A stretch of DNA of 64,000 bases from positions 1-64,000 of the forward strand of contig JANLOO010000025.1 in the NCBI GenBank assembly GCA_031366605.1. Direction: 5' to 3'. Below, one piece after another: positions 32,931 to 41,670 of this stretch. The translations under genes and the position numbers were made by a program. Within the stretch, counting starts at the first letter, position 1; every line of letters starts with the position of its first letter. The notes under the pieces were generated by a model. That model did not search any database. It was not told the DNA's origin and was given only the letters and a program-made list of their open reading frames with translations. Source of the stretch: CALMEC01 sp031366605. GTDB lineage: Bacteria > Actinomycetota > Thermoleophilia > Miltoncostaeales > Miltoncostaeaceae.

Positions 32931-33751
32931 CGCTGACCGCACCCGCCAAGCTCAACCTGCGCCTGCTCGTCGGGCCGCTCCAGTCCGACGGTTATCACCC
33001 GATCCGTTCGCTGATGGTGGCGCTGGACGGTCTGGCGGACACGGTGACGCTGACCGTCGGGCCGGAGCGCGTCGTGCACTGCACGGGTCTCGCCAACGAG
33101 GCCAACCTGGCATGGCGCGCGTTGGATGCGCTTGAAACCGTGGTGGGTCGGCCTCTCCCGTGTGTCGTCGAGATCGACAAGCACATCCCGACGCAGGCCG
33201 GCCTGGGCGGCGGATCGAGCGATGCCGCTGCGACGCTCGTCGGCGCCAACCGCCTGTTCGAGCTTGGCCTCCATGCGGGGGCGCTCGAAGTGGTCGCAGC
33301 CCGGGTCGGGTCGGATGTGCCGTTCTTCATCCGCGGTGGCGCCCAGTGGGCCGAGGGTCGCGGCGAGCGTCTGACCCCGGCCCCCATGCCGAGCTTCACG
33401 GCCGTGATCGTCACGCCCCCATTCGGCCTGTCGACCGCCGACGTCTACTGCGCGTTCGACAACCTACCGACTCCGGTACCGGATGACCGAACCCACCCCC
33501 CGGTGGCGATGCCGGCGCTCGCAACCTGGGTCCGCAACGACCTTCTGCAGGCCGCGGCGGGTCTCAGACCGGAACTCGAGGACGTCACAACCGACCTCCG
33601 CAGGTGTGGTGCGCGGTCAACGCTGCTGTGTGGGAGCGGGTCGGCCATTGCCGGACTGTTCGACGATGCGGTTGCTGCCCGCGTTGTTTGTGAGCAGCTG
33701 GACATCCCACCGCGTCGGGCATTCTTGGTCACGCAGGGGCGAGATCGGTGA
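32918..33751 (+). CDS. ispE: 4-diphosphocytidyl-2-C-methyl-D-erythritol kinase IspE
   Basis: A GHMP kinase of the non-mevalonate isoprenoid pathway. The N-terminus TLTAPAKLNLRLLVGPLQSDGYH is typical; PTQAGLGGGSSDAAATL is the ATP-binding motif; CGSGSAIAGLFDD is the third GHMP motif. At 277 residues it is slightly short. It ends the metG-tatD-rsmA-ispE run, and a strong hairpin follows the stop. Confidence 0.92.
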   Translation: MDRVTLTAPAKLNLRLLVGPLQSDGYHPIRSLMVALDGLADTVTLTVGPERVVHCTGLANEANLAWRALDALETVVGRPLPCVVEIDKHIPTQAGLGGGSSDAAATLVGANRLFELGLHAGALEVVAARVGSDVPFFIRGGAQWAEGRGERLTPAPMPSFTAVIVTPPFGLSTADVYCAFDNLPTPVPDDRTHPPVAMPALATWVRNDLLQAAAGLRPELEDVTTDLRRCGARSTLLCGSGSAIAGLFDDAVAARVVCEQLDIPPRRAFLVTQGRDR

Positions 33752-33754
33752 GTA

Positions 33755-33796
33755 CTTCCGGACCCGCCTCGCGATGGTGTGAGTCGGGTCCGGAAG
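33755..33796. terminator. Strong bidirectional hairpin between ispE and phoX-like gene
   Basis: CTTCCGGACCCG (33755-33766) and CGGGTCCGGAAG (33785-33796) form a perfect 12-bp stem with an 18-base loop, beginning 3 bases after the ispE stop. The neighbours are convergent, so it can end both transcripts. It has no T tract. Confidence 0.6.
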
Positions 33797-33828
33797 CGGT
33801 CCTGCGCACCGCTCAATCAGCGCGACGC

Positions 33829-35309
33829 TCAGTCCCTGTTCCAGCCGGTGATGTCGAGAATGACGCCCTTGTCCGTGATGTTGTGCTGGACGCTCACGTA
33901 CAGATGCTTGCCGTCGTCGTTGAAGATCGGTCCGCTCCACTCGGCCCCTTCGGGGTGGGCGGCGGAGCCTGCGTCGTTGAGGGTCGCGACCTTGACGCAT
34001 CCGTCGGACTGGTTGTCCACATCCGCACCGTCAGGGAGGCAGAGGAACATGTCGTTGTTCTTGCCGGGCGTGATGGATCCGCCGAAGCCGACGTCGCCAT
34101 CCTCGGCGATCAGCCAGCGACCGGCCGCACCGGGTTGCGCCGCGATGTTGTCAGTCATCGCCATGTCGATGGAGCCATTGACGAGGTTCTGCACTTCGGG
34201 GACGGCCGTTCCGGCCAGGGACTCAGCGACGGTGCCATCGGTGATGCAGATGGTCTCGCCCCAGTAGCGGTCGGTGAACTCGTTGCCGGTGTTGTTGCCG
34301 CACACCTTGATGTTGCCGGCGGCGAAATCGCGTGGAGCGACCTCCAGGTCCTCCGGCCGGTAATAGCCGGTCAGCTTGTTCGTGACCGCAGCGGTGCGGA
34401 GCGCGACATTGGCGCACGGGGTGGCCGAACCGTCGGCGCAGATCGCAATCCACGCGCCCCGGCCGCTCTGGGTGCCCTGGCCGAAGTCAGTTGCCCCACC
34501 GTTGAGCCCCAGGCGAAGGCCGAGGACCTTGCCGGAGGCGAGCGGTGAGGCGGCGAGCATCGCGATCGGCGCACCACCCGCGAACGGGGTCGCCGGAACG
34601 AACTTGAAGTACGCGCCGCCCGCGTTGCCGTTGCCGGGACGGAGTTCGTCGCCGTAGTACATGACGCCGTTGGGAAGCAGGCCGTGGCCTTCGAACGACA
34701 GGCGGCCGAGGGCCGGGCGACGAATGAGGTTGGCCGAGCCGGTACCGCCGGAGAACACGCCGGTCGTACGGTCGAGGGTGACGCCGGTCGTGGCGAGCGG
34801 GTCCGTCACCTCGTAGGTTTGGCCGCCGGAGCCGGCCTCTTCGCTGAAGAGGATCGTGCCCCAGGCGGTGCGGCGGACTCCGTCGCAGGCCGTGGTGCCG
34901 GTCAGGATGGTCTCGACGGAGCCGTCAGCGATCGATATGCGCTGCACGCCGGGGCTCGTCGTGCCCTGCTCGTTGCAGGCGATGAGGTGGGTCGGCTTGG
35001 TGCCGTCGGGCCACAACGCCATCTGGTCGACGTTCGCTGCGGCAACGCCTGCGGTCACGACGCGCGCCTTCAAACCCTTGGCGAGCGTGACGAGCTTCCC
35101 GGGGAGGCCTGGGCGGTTGCAAGGTCGATCGACGTCAGCGACGAGCCGCCCAGCGGCTTGGCGATGCCGAACAAATCCTCGGACGCGCCGGCGAGCCTCG
35201 CCTCGCGGGAGACGCCCCAGTCGTCGGCGATCACGCCAGATGCCGTCACGGCTCCGACGGCGAGTACTCCGAGAACGGCTGCGAGGCCGGTTCTCTTGCG
35301 GTTCTTCAT
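33829..35309 (-). CDS. PhoX-like (DUF839) alkaline phosphatase, frameshifted
   Basis: The gene starts at ATG 35309 after AAGGAGAG with a Sec signal peptide (MKNRKRTGLAAVLGVLAVGA). The frame then leaves the rest of the protein at a C run (35101-35104): residues before it read SIDLATAQASPG, and the continuation KLVTLAKGLKARVV is in another frame. Restoring one base gives about 493 continuous residues of the DUF839/PhoX family, with typical CNEQGTTSPG, YYRPEDLEVAP and NNDMFLCLPDG. It is either a true one-base deletion, a slippery site or an assembly error. Confidence 0.75.
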
Positions 35310-35462
35310 CGACGTTCTCTCCTTGGTCGGGTGAATGCGCCGCGAGTATGCGGGGTGTGCGCCCACGTTTGGGCCGCCGCTTCCGCACCGACCCAGGATC
35401 GATTCCACTTGTTCTCACGCCTCGCGGACCCGAAGAAAATGATGCGGAACGGCGGTCGGCGC

Positions 35463-35468
35463 TACACT
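35463..35468 (+). promoter_or_regulatory. -10 element TACACT of the 124-residue membrane protein gene
   Basis: TACACT ends 8 bases before GTG 35477 with no ribosome-binding site between, which suggests a leaderless message. Confidence 0.4.
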
Positions 35469-35476
35469 CGGAAGCA

Positions 35477-35851
35477 GTGGAGCATCCGGTCATCACGCTT
35501 GACGGTCCGTCCCAGCCGCCCGGCCGGCCGCAACGATCATGGATCCATTCGCGGCGGTTTGTGGTTGCGGGCGGGCTCGCGGTGGCCGAGGTCATCGCGT
35601 ACCTGGTTTTGGACCCGTCGCGCTGGCTCGGGATCGTCGTCGTCGGGGCGTTGCTCGCTGGGTGCATCGCGCTCTCCGGGCGCCTCAAACCGGGATTCGG
35701 GCGTGACGTGGTGCTGATCGCCGCGCTCGCCCAGGCGATGCTCATTGCGCTGCCGATCATGCTCGGGTTCGTTCAGCTCGTGCTCGCCACATTCGTGGTG
35801 TTCTTGCTCATCGCGGTGTTCGTCACCATCGGGCTGCGGTTTCGCCGCTGA
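35477..35851 (+). CDS. Small membrane protein (124 residues)
   Basis: After a polar N-terminus of about 30 residues, four hydrophobic helices follow: VVAGGLAVAEVIAYLVL, WLGIVVVGALLAGCIAL, VVLIAALAQAMLIALPI and VLATFVVFLLIAVFVTI. The tail is basic (GLRFRR). The function is unknown. It ends 5 bases before the protease gene and is probably co-transcribed with it, so it could help export or anchor that protease; this is inference. Confidence 0.72.
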   Translation: MEHPVITLDGPSQPPGRPQRSWIHSRRFVVAGGLAVAEVIAYLVLDPSRWLGIVVVGALLAGCIALSGRLKPGFGRDVVLIAALAQAMLIALPIMLGFVQLVLATFVVFLLIAVFVTIGLRFRR

Positions 35852-35856
35852 TCGCA

Positions 35857-37350
35857 GTGCCGCCCGCGGTCCAGCCGCCGCCACCTGTGCACGCGCTCGT
35901 CACCCTCGCCCCGGGAGCTGACCCGGGTGTTCTCGGACCTGTTCGCGAGCTGCTGTTTGCGGGAGGAGCCACCTGGCTCGTGACGTTGCACCGCGACGAG
36001 CACGTCGCCGACCTGCGTGCCCGGAGGGGCGTCGTCGCCGTGGAGTCGGACCGCGCACGTCGACGGCTCGGGAGCAACGACCCGATGCTCCCGGCGCAAA
36101 CCCACTTGGCACAGATCCATTGGACGCCGCAACGCGGAGTGCGACGGCCGTTGGTCGCAGTGCTCGACACCGGGGCCGATGGACGGTCTCCCGACCTGCG
36201 CGGCGCGATCCGTTTCGACCTGGCCCGGTCCTTCGTGGATGACGCACCCTTGACGGATCACTCCGGCCACGGAACGCATGTCGCGGGACTCATCGCGGCA
36301 ACGACCGGCAACGGGATCGGCGTTGCCGGAGTCGCGAACGCCCGCCTGATGATCGTCAAGATCGCTGATTCCCAGGGCCGGGCGAGCACGTCCACGTTGG
36401 TGCGCGGAATCCGCGCGGCCGTGGCCGCCGGCGCCAAGATCATCAACGTGTCGTTCGGTGGCACCGGGTTCTCGCCGCTCGAGCAGAACGCGATCCTGGA
36501 CGCCCGCCGGGCAGGGGTGCTGGTCATCGCAGCGGCGGGAAACAGCGGACAGGCCGGAAACGCAGCCGCCTACCCTGGTGCCTATCGTCATGTACTGACC
36601 GTCGCAGCGACGCGCATGGACGGTCAGGCCATCGTCGAGTCGACTCGAGGCGCGCAGGTCGGGCTGGCGGCACCGGGCAACCGCATCCTGTCGACCGCGC
36701 CGCACGGAGGGTTTGCGCGTCGCACGGGGACATCGATGGCGACCGCGATCGTGTCGGGCGCAGCCGCTCGCCTGCTGGCACGCCGGCCCACGCTCGACGT
36801 CTCGCAACTGCGTTCGATCCTCATCTCAAGTGCCGTTGACATCGGTACGCCTGGGCGCGATGACGCGACCGGCTGGGGGCGTGTCGATCTGGCCGCCGCC
36901 CTGGCGACGGCTCCGCCGGTCAAGGACGGCCCCGAGCCCAACGACGACGCGGTGCAAGCACAGCGCTGGCCCGAGCTGCTACCGGGGCCGACGGCGGGCG
37001 AGACCGCCGTCGACGCAACGCTCGAGCAGTACGCCGACGGCAAGGACGACTACCGCGTCAGGATGGCGGTGGGAGACACCCTGCAGATCGACGTCACCGG
37101 CAGCGGAGGGTCGGATCTGGACCTGGTCGTCTGGCGCCCGGAGGCACCCGCATTCGTGAGCGGTCCGGAGTACGCACGTGACTGGCTGGCAGCGGCCGCG
37201 CTCGGGCCGGGCACGACCGAGACGTTGCGGTACACCGCCACTGAGGGGGGTGTGCATTCGGTCGAGGTGCAGGCGGCAGCAGGACGTGGCGCGTACCACG
37301 TGACCATCCGCCGCATCGCGGCCGCGCCTCCGCCACCGCCGGCCCCGTAA
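35857..37350 (+). CDS. Subtilisin-like serine protease (S8) with C-terminal PPC-like domain
   Basis: The 497-residue protein has an I9-like prodomain region (about 11-65) and the S8 triad Asp104 (VAVLDTGADG), His138 (HSGHGTHVAG) and Ser293 (GTSMATAIVSG). AAAGNSGQAGN holds the oxyanion Asn. Residues about 370-485 look like a pre-peptidase C-terminal beta domain, and the end is Pro-rich. Such proteins are normally secreted, yet no signal peptide is visible from GTG 35857. Translation may start elsewhere, or export may be unusual. Confidence 0.88.
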   Translation: MPPAVQPPPPVHALVTLAPGADPGVLGPVRELLFAGGATWLVTLHRDEHVADLRARRGVVAVESDRARRRLGSNDPMLPAQTHLAQIHWTPQRGVRRPLVAVLDTGADGRSPDLRGAIRFDLARSFVDDAPLTDHSGHGTHVAGLIAATTGNGIGVAGVANARLMIVKIADSQGRASTSTLVRGIRAAVAAGAKIINVSFGGTGFSPLEQNAILDARRAGVLVIAAAGNSGQAGNAAAYPGAYRHVLTVAATRMDGQAIVESTRGAQVGLAAPGNRILSTAPHGGFARRTGTSMATAIVSGAAARLLARRPTLDVSQLRSILISSAVDIGTPGRDDATGWGRVDLAAALATAPPVKDGPEPNDDAVQAQRWPELLPGPTAGETAVDATLEQYADGKDDYRVRMAVGDTLQIDVTGSGGSDLDLVVWRPEAPAFVSGPEYARDWLAAAALGPGTTETLRYTATEGGVHSVEVQAAAGRGAYHVTIRRIAAAPPPPPAP

Positions 37351-37351
37351 G

Positions 37352-37454
37352 GGGCCCACGCAGGAATGACTGCTGTGCCGGAGCGCGACGGTTTGCAGCC
37401 GTCGGTTCGCGACGGGACTTTCGGACGGGTGTCCACTCGTTCTTGCGCGGGCCC
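37352..37454 (+). repeat. Structured intergenic repeat, copy E4 (short form)
   Basis: Begins 1 base after the protease stop. Outer arms 37352-37369 and 37437-37454 (18 bases) pair with 15 Watson-Crick pairs, 2 G-U pairs and 1 mismatch. It keeps the segment AGGAATGACTGCTGTG (37362-37377) shared with E5, the 3' box GCGACGGTTTGCAGCC (37385-37400), and the following 50 bases shared with E1, but lacks the 5' box and inner stem. It appears to be an internal deletion form. Confidence 0.65.
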
Positions 37455-37544
37455 TGACGTCGTATTGCGGCGTTGGTGCAAGCGCCGTTGCGAACTGGTG
37501 ACAACCGGATGCCGATCGGCATTCGTGCGGCACAATTGATCGAG

Positions 37545-39635
37545 ATGGAAGCGACACCGCCACGACGCCGCACCCGCACGGCCCAACACGTGCCGTTGGA
37601 CGACCCGGCGCTCTACATCAACCGGGAACTCTCGTGGCTGGATTTCAACGCTCGTGTGCTCGCGCTGGCAGGCGATCCTGAGCAACCGCTTCTGGAGCGG
37701 TGCAAGTTCCTGGCAATCGCGTCGAGCAACTTGGACGAGTTCTTCATGGTGCGGGTGGCCGGCCATCAGGACGCGCTTGAGGCAGGCCGCCCCTCCTCCG
37801 CTCCTGATGGTCTGGGACGCGACGAGCTCCTGACGCGGATCGCGGAACGCACGACCAGCCTGGTCGCCGAGCAGGGCAGGTTGTGGAAGACCGAGATCCG
37901 TCCAGCGCTGACGCATGCGGGCGTGGCGATTATGGCCCTGAGCGACCTGGACACCCGCGCCGCCAAGCGTGTCGCCGCAATTTTCGAGCGGGAGATCTAC
38001 CCGGTCCTGACACCGTTGGCCCCTGGATCGGGGCAGCCGTTTCCGTACATCTCCGGGCTTTCACTCAGTCTGGGCGCCTACGTTCGGGAGCCCGCCGGTG
38101 GCGAGACCCGGCTTGCCCGTGTCAAGTTGACCCCCGGCCTGTCGCGATTCACCGAAGTGCCCGGAGGATTGGTGCCGACCGAGCAGATCGTCCGGGCGAA
38201 TCTGGAGCGCATTTTTCCGGGAATGGAGGTGGTCGACTCCGTGCTGTTCCGTGTCACCCGAGACGCCGACTTTGCGATCTCGGACGAAGCGGACGATTTG
38301 TTGGGAGCGGTCGAGGCCCAACTCCGTCGTCGGCGCTTTGGCGACATCGTGCGCCTCGAAGTCGAAAACAGCGCCCACAAGTCCGTGGTGGCGGAACTGC
38401 GCGACACACTCGGCCTGGCGCAGCGCGATGTCTATCGTGTCTCCGGGTTGCTCGACCTGACCTGCCTGTGGCAGCTCATGGACGTGGATCGCCCTGACCT
38501 GCGCGACGTGCCCTGGGAGCCGCGCGTGCATCCGCGGTTGCGGTCGGAGGATGGCGAGCAGGTGGACATGTTCGCGATCATCCGCCAGGGCGATCTGTTG
38601 ATCCATCACCCGTTCGATGACTTCGAGACCAGCGTCGCACGCTTTGTCGAGCAGGCGGCGATCGACCCGGATGTCGTGGCGATTCGGCAAACCTTGTACC
38701 GAACGAGTGGTGAGAGCCCGATCGTTCCGGCGTTGATGCATGCGGCTGAGCTTGGCAAGCAGACCGTGTGCCTGGTGGAACTGCAAGCGCGATTTGACGA
38801 GGAGCGCAACATCCAATGGGCGCGTGCCTTGGAGCGCGCCGGTGTGCATGTCGTCTACGGAAGCGTCGGGCGCAAGATCCACGCCAAGCTCGCGCTCGTC
38901 GTGCGCCGTGAGGGCAAGCGGTTGGCGCGGTACGTGCACATCGGCACCGGCAACTACCACCCCGCCACCGCGCGCCTGTACACCGACCTGGGGCTCTTCA
39001 CGTGTCGCGACGACATCACCGAGGATGTCGCTGACCTGTTCAACTACCTGACGGGATTCTCGCGTCCGCCCGCGTTCCGCAAGGTGCTCGTCGCCCCGGA
39101 TGGGGCGCGGTCCGGGCTCATCGCGCAGATCGAACAGGTGGTCAAGAAGCACCGTGCCGGCGTCCCCGGTCGCATCGTCTGGAAGCTCAACGCCATCATC
39201 GATCGCCAGATCATCCAGGCGCTCTGTGCCGCCTCGCAAGCGGGTGTTCCGGTCGACCTGCTCGTGCGGGGCGTCTGCGGGCTGCGTCCGGGCGTTCCAG
39301 GTATCAGCGATGCGATCCATGTGCGTTCGGTGGTGGGCAGATTCCTCGAGCACTCGCGAATCTTCGCGTTCACGAGCGGGGCGGAGACGCGCTACTTCAT
39401 CGGCTCAGCCGACATGATGGGTCGCAACCTCGATGCCCGGGTCGAGCTGTTGGTACCGGTCGAGGATCAGGTCGCCAAAGAGGAGATCTCGGCAATCCTG
39501 GTCGCAGCGCTCGCTGACAACGATTTGGCCTGGTCGCTCAGCCCCGACGGGACCTGGCACCGGGTCGTGGGTCCCATGGACGCCGCGCCCCGAAACAGTC
39601 AGGACGAACTGATGGAGCGCAGCGCCGCTCGCTGA
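37545..39635 (+). CDS. ppk: Polyphosphate kinase 1
   Basis: Makes polyphosphate from ATP. The 696-residue protein opens with YINRELSWLDFNARVLA (PPK N domain), has the phosphate-tunnel middle domain, and carries the catalytic His446 in KIHAKLAL and a second conserved His465 in HIGTGNYHP. NLDEFFMVRVAG and IDRQIIQALCAASQAGV are further family motifs. I use ATG 37545 because the family N-terminus follows; ATG 37509 is also possible. Repeat E4 lies upstream. Confidence 0.93.
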   Translation: MEATPPRRRTRTAQHVPLDDPALYINRELSWLDFNARVLALAGDPEQPLLERCKFLAIASSNLDEFFMVRVAGHQDALEAGRPSSAPDGLGRDELLTRIAERTTSLVAEQGRLWKTEIRPALTHAGVAIMALSDLDTRAAKRVAAIFEREIYPVLTPLAPGSGQPFPYISGLSLSLGAYVREPAGGETRLARVKLTPGLSRFTEVPGGLVPTEQIVRANLERIFPGMEVVDSVLFRVTRDADFAISDEADDLLGAVEAQLRRRRFGDIVRLEVENSAHKSVVAELRDTLGLAQRDVYRVSGLLDLTCLWQLMDVDRPDLRDVPWEPRVHPRLRSEDGEQVDMFAIIRQGDLLIHHPFDDFETSVARFVEQAAIDPDVVAIRQTLYRTSGESPIVPALMHAAELGKQTVCLVELQARFDEERNIQWARALERAGVHVVYGSVGRKIHAKLALVVRREGKRLARYVHIGTGNYHPATARLYTDLGLFTCRDDITEDVADLFNYLTGFSRPPAFRKVLVAPDGARSGLIAQIEQVVKKHRAGVPGRIVWKLNAIIDRQIIQALCAASQAGVPVDLLVRGVCGLRPGVPGISDAIHVRSVVGRFLEHSRIFAFTSGAETRYFIGSADMMGRNLDARVELLVPVEDQVAKEEISAILVAALADNDLAWSLSPDGTWHRVVGPMDAAPRNSQDELMERSAAR

Positions 39636-39638
39636 CCG

Positions 39639-40529
39639 CTACGGAGCCGTTTGCACGACCTCGAAATCGGCTCCGGTGATGCGGCCGAGCGCGTGCAGGT
39701 CGTCGTCGTTCCACGTCGGGCTGGGCGCGCCGGTGATGTACCAGGGGGAGCCGTTGTCCGCCAGGATCATTCCGTGGCGCTTGAGCGCCTCGAGCACGAC
39801 GCGTGACTGCGGACCAAAGCCATCCAGTCTGACCGAGGCCTTGAGCCGCACGCGCAGCCCCATCGGGGGCAGGTTGGGATCGTCCGACGCTCCCGCCTGG
39901 TGACGCGCCGGGAAGATGAATGACCGCCGGGTGCGCTGCGCGGTAAAGCGCAACGCGTGATCGATGCGTCCGGCGCGCACTTCGGCCGCGCGGGCGAGTC
40001 CCGGGAAGATCGGCAGGCCGGCGGCGTCTGCGCTGGTCCAGCCGATCGGGCGCAGCTTGTCCGAACGCAGGTCGAAGATCGCGCCGGAGCCTGCGCTCCA
40101 GCGGCCCGCGACCTTGCGTGCGGCGAAGAGCTCGTACAAGCGGCAGCGGTCACGATCGATGATCAGGACGTGCCGGTCACTTCCGCCTTCCATCCTGGGG
40201 CGAGCGGGGATGGGGTAGGGGCCGCGGTCGGACTCGCCCGCGTACTGAAATCGCACCTGCACCTTCTTCTGGGTCTTGCGGACGATGTTGAACGGGATCC
40301 CGTACCCACCCTGGTTGCTGAAGTCCGGGTGCAGCGATCGGTCGATGCCGATGGCCGAGATCAGCGTGTCGGAGTTCGCGGCGACCGGCAGGGCCGAAAC
40401 GTCCTGGTTCCACGCGTTGTCGGCGGGGAACACCGGGCATTTGGGTGCGCCTGGCACCGTGGCGCCCGTCGCCGGCGTGGCCGGCGTCGCGATCAACAGC
40501 GTGACTCCTGTCAGGAATCTAAGTCTCAT
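39639..40529 (-). CDS. Secreted protein of unknown function
   Basis: A 296-residue exported protein. Residues 1-22 are a signal peptide (RLRFLTGVTLLIATPATP). The mature part starts with CPVFPADNAWNQDVS, a motif I have an impression of in other actinobacterial secreted orphans, and has GGYGIPFNIV, RHVLIIDRD and DLHALGRI. Two Cys may pair. No catalytic motif is recognised. GAGGGGAG before ATG 40529 supports the start. It ends 4 bases from ppk on the opposite strand. Confidence 0.75.
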   Translation of the reverse strand: MRLRFLTGVTLLIATPATPATGATVPGAPKCPVFPADNAWNQDVSALPVAANSDTLISAIGIDRSLHPDFSNQGGYGIPFNIVRKTQKKVQVRFQYAGESDRGPYPIPARPRMEGGSDRHVLIIDRDRCRLYELFAARKVAGRWSAGSGAIFDLRSDKLRPIGWTSADAAGLPIFPGLARAAEVRAGRIDHALRFTAQRTRRSFIFPARHQAGASDDPNLPPMGLRVRLKASVRLDGFGPQSRVVLEALKRHGMILADNGSPWYITGAPSPTWNDDDLHALGRITGADFEVVQTAP

Positions 40530-40591
40530 CGGGGCTCCCCTCGCAGCGGCACTACAATTGTCCGATCCTGGTCAACCAGGGTTCCGCTCTC

Positions 40592-41602
40592 GTGAACAAA
40601 GTCCTTCGCATCATCCTCTGGCCAGCCTCCCATTTCTTCCGGTGGGTGGGGCGTCTGTTCGTGGCTGTGCTGCGTCGGGTGATGTCGAACGGGGTCACTG
40701 GGACCGCCAGCCAGTTCGCCTACAACACGTTCCTGGCGACGGTGCCGTTTACGTTTGTCGTCGTGACGGCCATCAAACTGTCGAGCCCGACTGCCTATCA
40801 AACCCTGTTCGATGCGCTCGACGGGACGATTCCGGGCATCACCGGCCTGACAGACACCTTCAGCAATAGCACCGCCAAGGGTACGGCGGCCGGGTTGGTG
40901 ATCCTCTTCGGCGTGATCGCCGGCATCTACGTGGCGTCCAACGCGATCGGGGCGTTGGTCGACGGCCTCGATCGGGCGCAGCACCTCAACCACCGGCCGT
41001 GGTGGCGCAGCAAGCTCATCAACTTCGGCTTCGCCGCGGGCGCGAGCGTCCTCGCCGCCGCCAGCACGCTGGTCCTCGCCGGTGGGCCGGAGCTCGTCCG
41101 GGGATTCGCGAGACTGTTTGGGGCGAACACCTTCGTCAGGAGCCTTGCGGACTCCCTTGCGTTGCCGGTCGGGATCGTGACGCTCCTGTTGTTCACCGTG
41201 TTGATCTACCGCTTCGGCCCAAACGGCATGCGGCTTGGCTTTCGCACCATCCTGCCGGGTGCGCTGCTTTCGGTGGTCGCGACGTTCGGACTCACGAAGC
41301 TGATCGGCCTGTACGCCGACGCATTCAACAACCTGGACGCGGTCTACGGAACGCTGGGCAGCCTGTTCGTCTACCTGACGTTTCTGTACTTCACCGGCCT
41401 GATGTTCCTGGTGGGGGCGGAGCTCAACGCCGAGCTCGTGCACCGCCGTCTGATCCGGGCGTCAACGAGGGATGCGGCTGCGCGAGCGGCGATCTCAGCC
41501 GCGGCGGCTCAAGCTGCAGCAGCAGGCGCGCCGACGTTGACCGGGGCCGGCGCCGGTCCGACCGCAGCGATCACGACGATCACGGACGTCGAACGAACCT
41601 GA
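40592..41602 (+). CDS. YihY/BrkB-type inner-membrane protein
   Basis: A 336-residue member of the YihY family (once misnamed RNase BN), with about six helices. GTASQFAYNTFLATVPF near residue 38 and LDAVYGTLGSLFVYLTFLYF, with GAELNAEL after it, are the family motifs. The C-terminal 45 residues are an Ala-rich, disordered tail. GTG 40592 has a weak ribosome site. It precedes ftsH by 68 bases. Confidence 0.85.
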   Translation: MNKVLRIILWPASHFFRWVGRLFVAVLRRVMSNGVTGTASQFAYNTFLATVPFTFVVVTAIKLSSPTAYQTLFDALDGTIPGITGLTDTFSNSTAKGTAAGLVILFGVIAGIYVASNAIGALVDGLDRAQHLNHRPWWRSKLINFGFAAGASVLAAASTLVLAGGPELVRGFARLFGANTFVRSLADSLALPVGIVTLLLFTVLIYRFGPNGMRLGFRTILPGALLSVVATFGLTKLIGLYADAFNNLDAVYGTLGSLFVYLTFLYFTGLMFLVGAELNAELVHRRLIRASTRDAAARAAISAAAAQAAAAGAPTLTGAGAGPTAAITTITDVERT

Positions 41603-41670
41603 TGACAGTGCCCGGTTCCGGCCCGCCGATCCCACTCTGGCATCATTCCAACTGAGTTCGCTCATCACCC

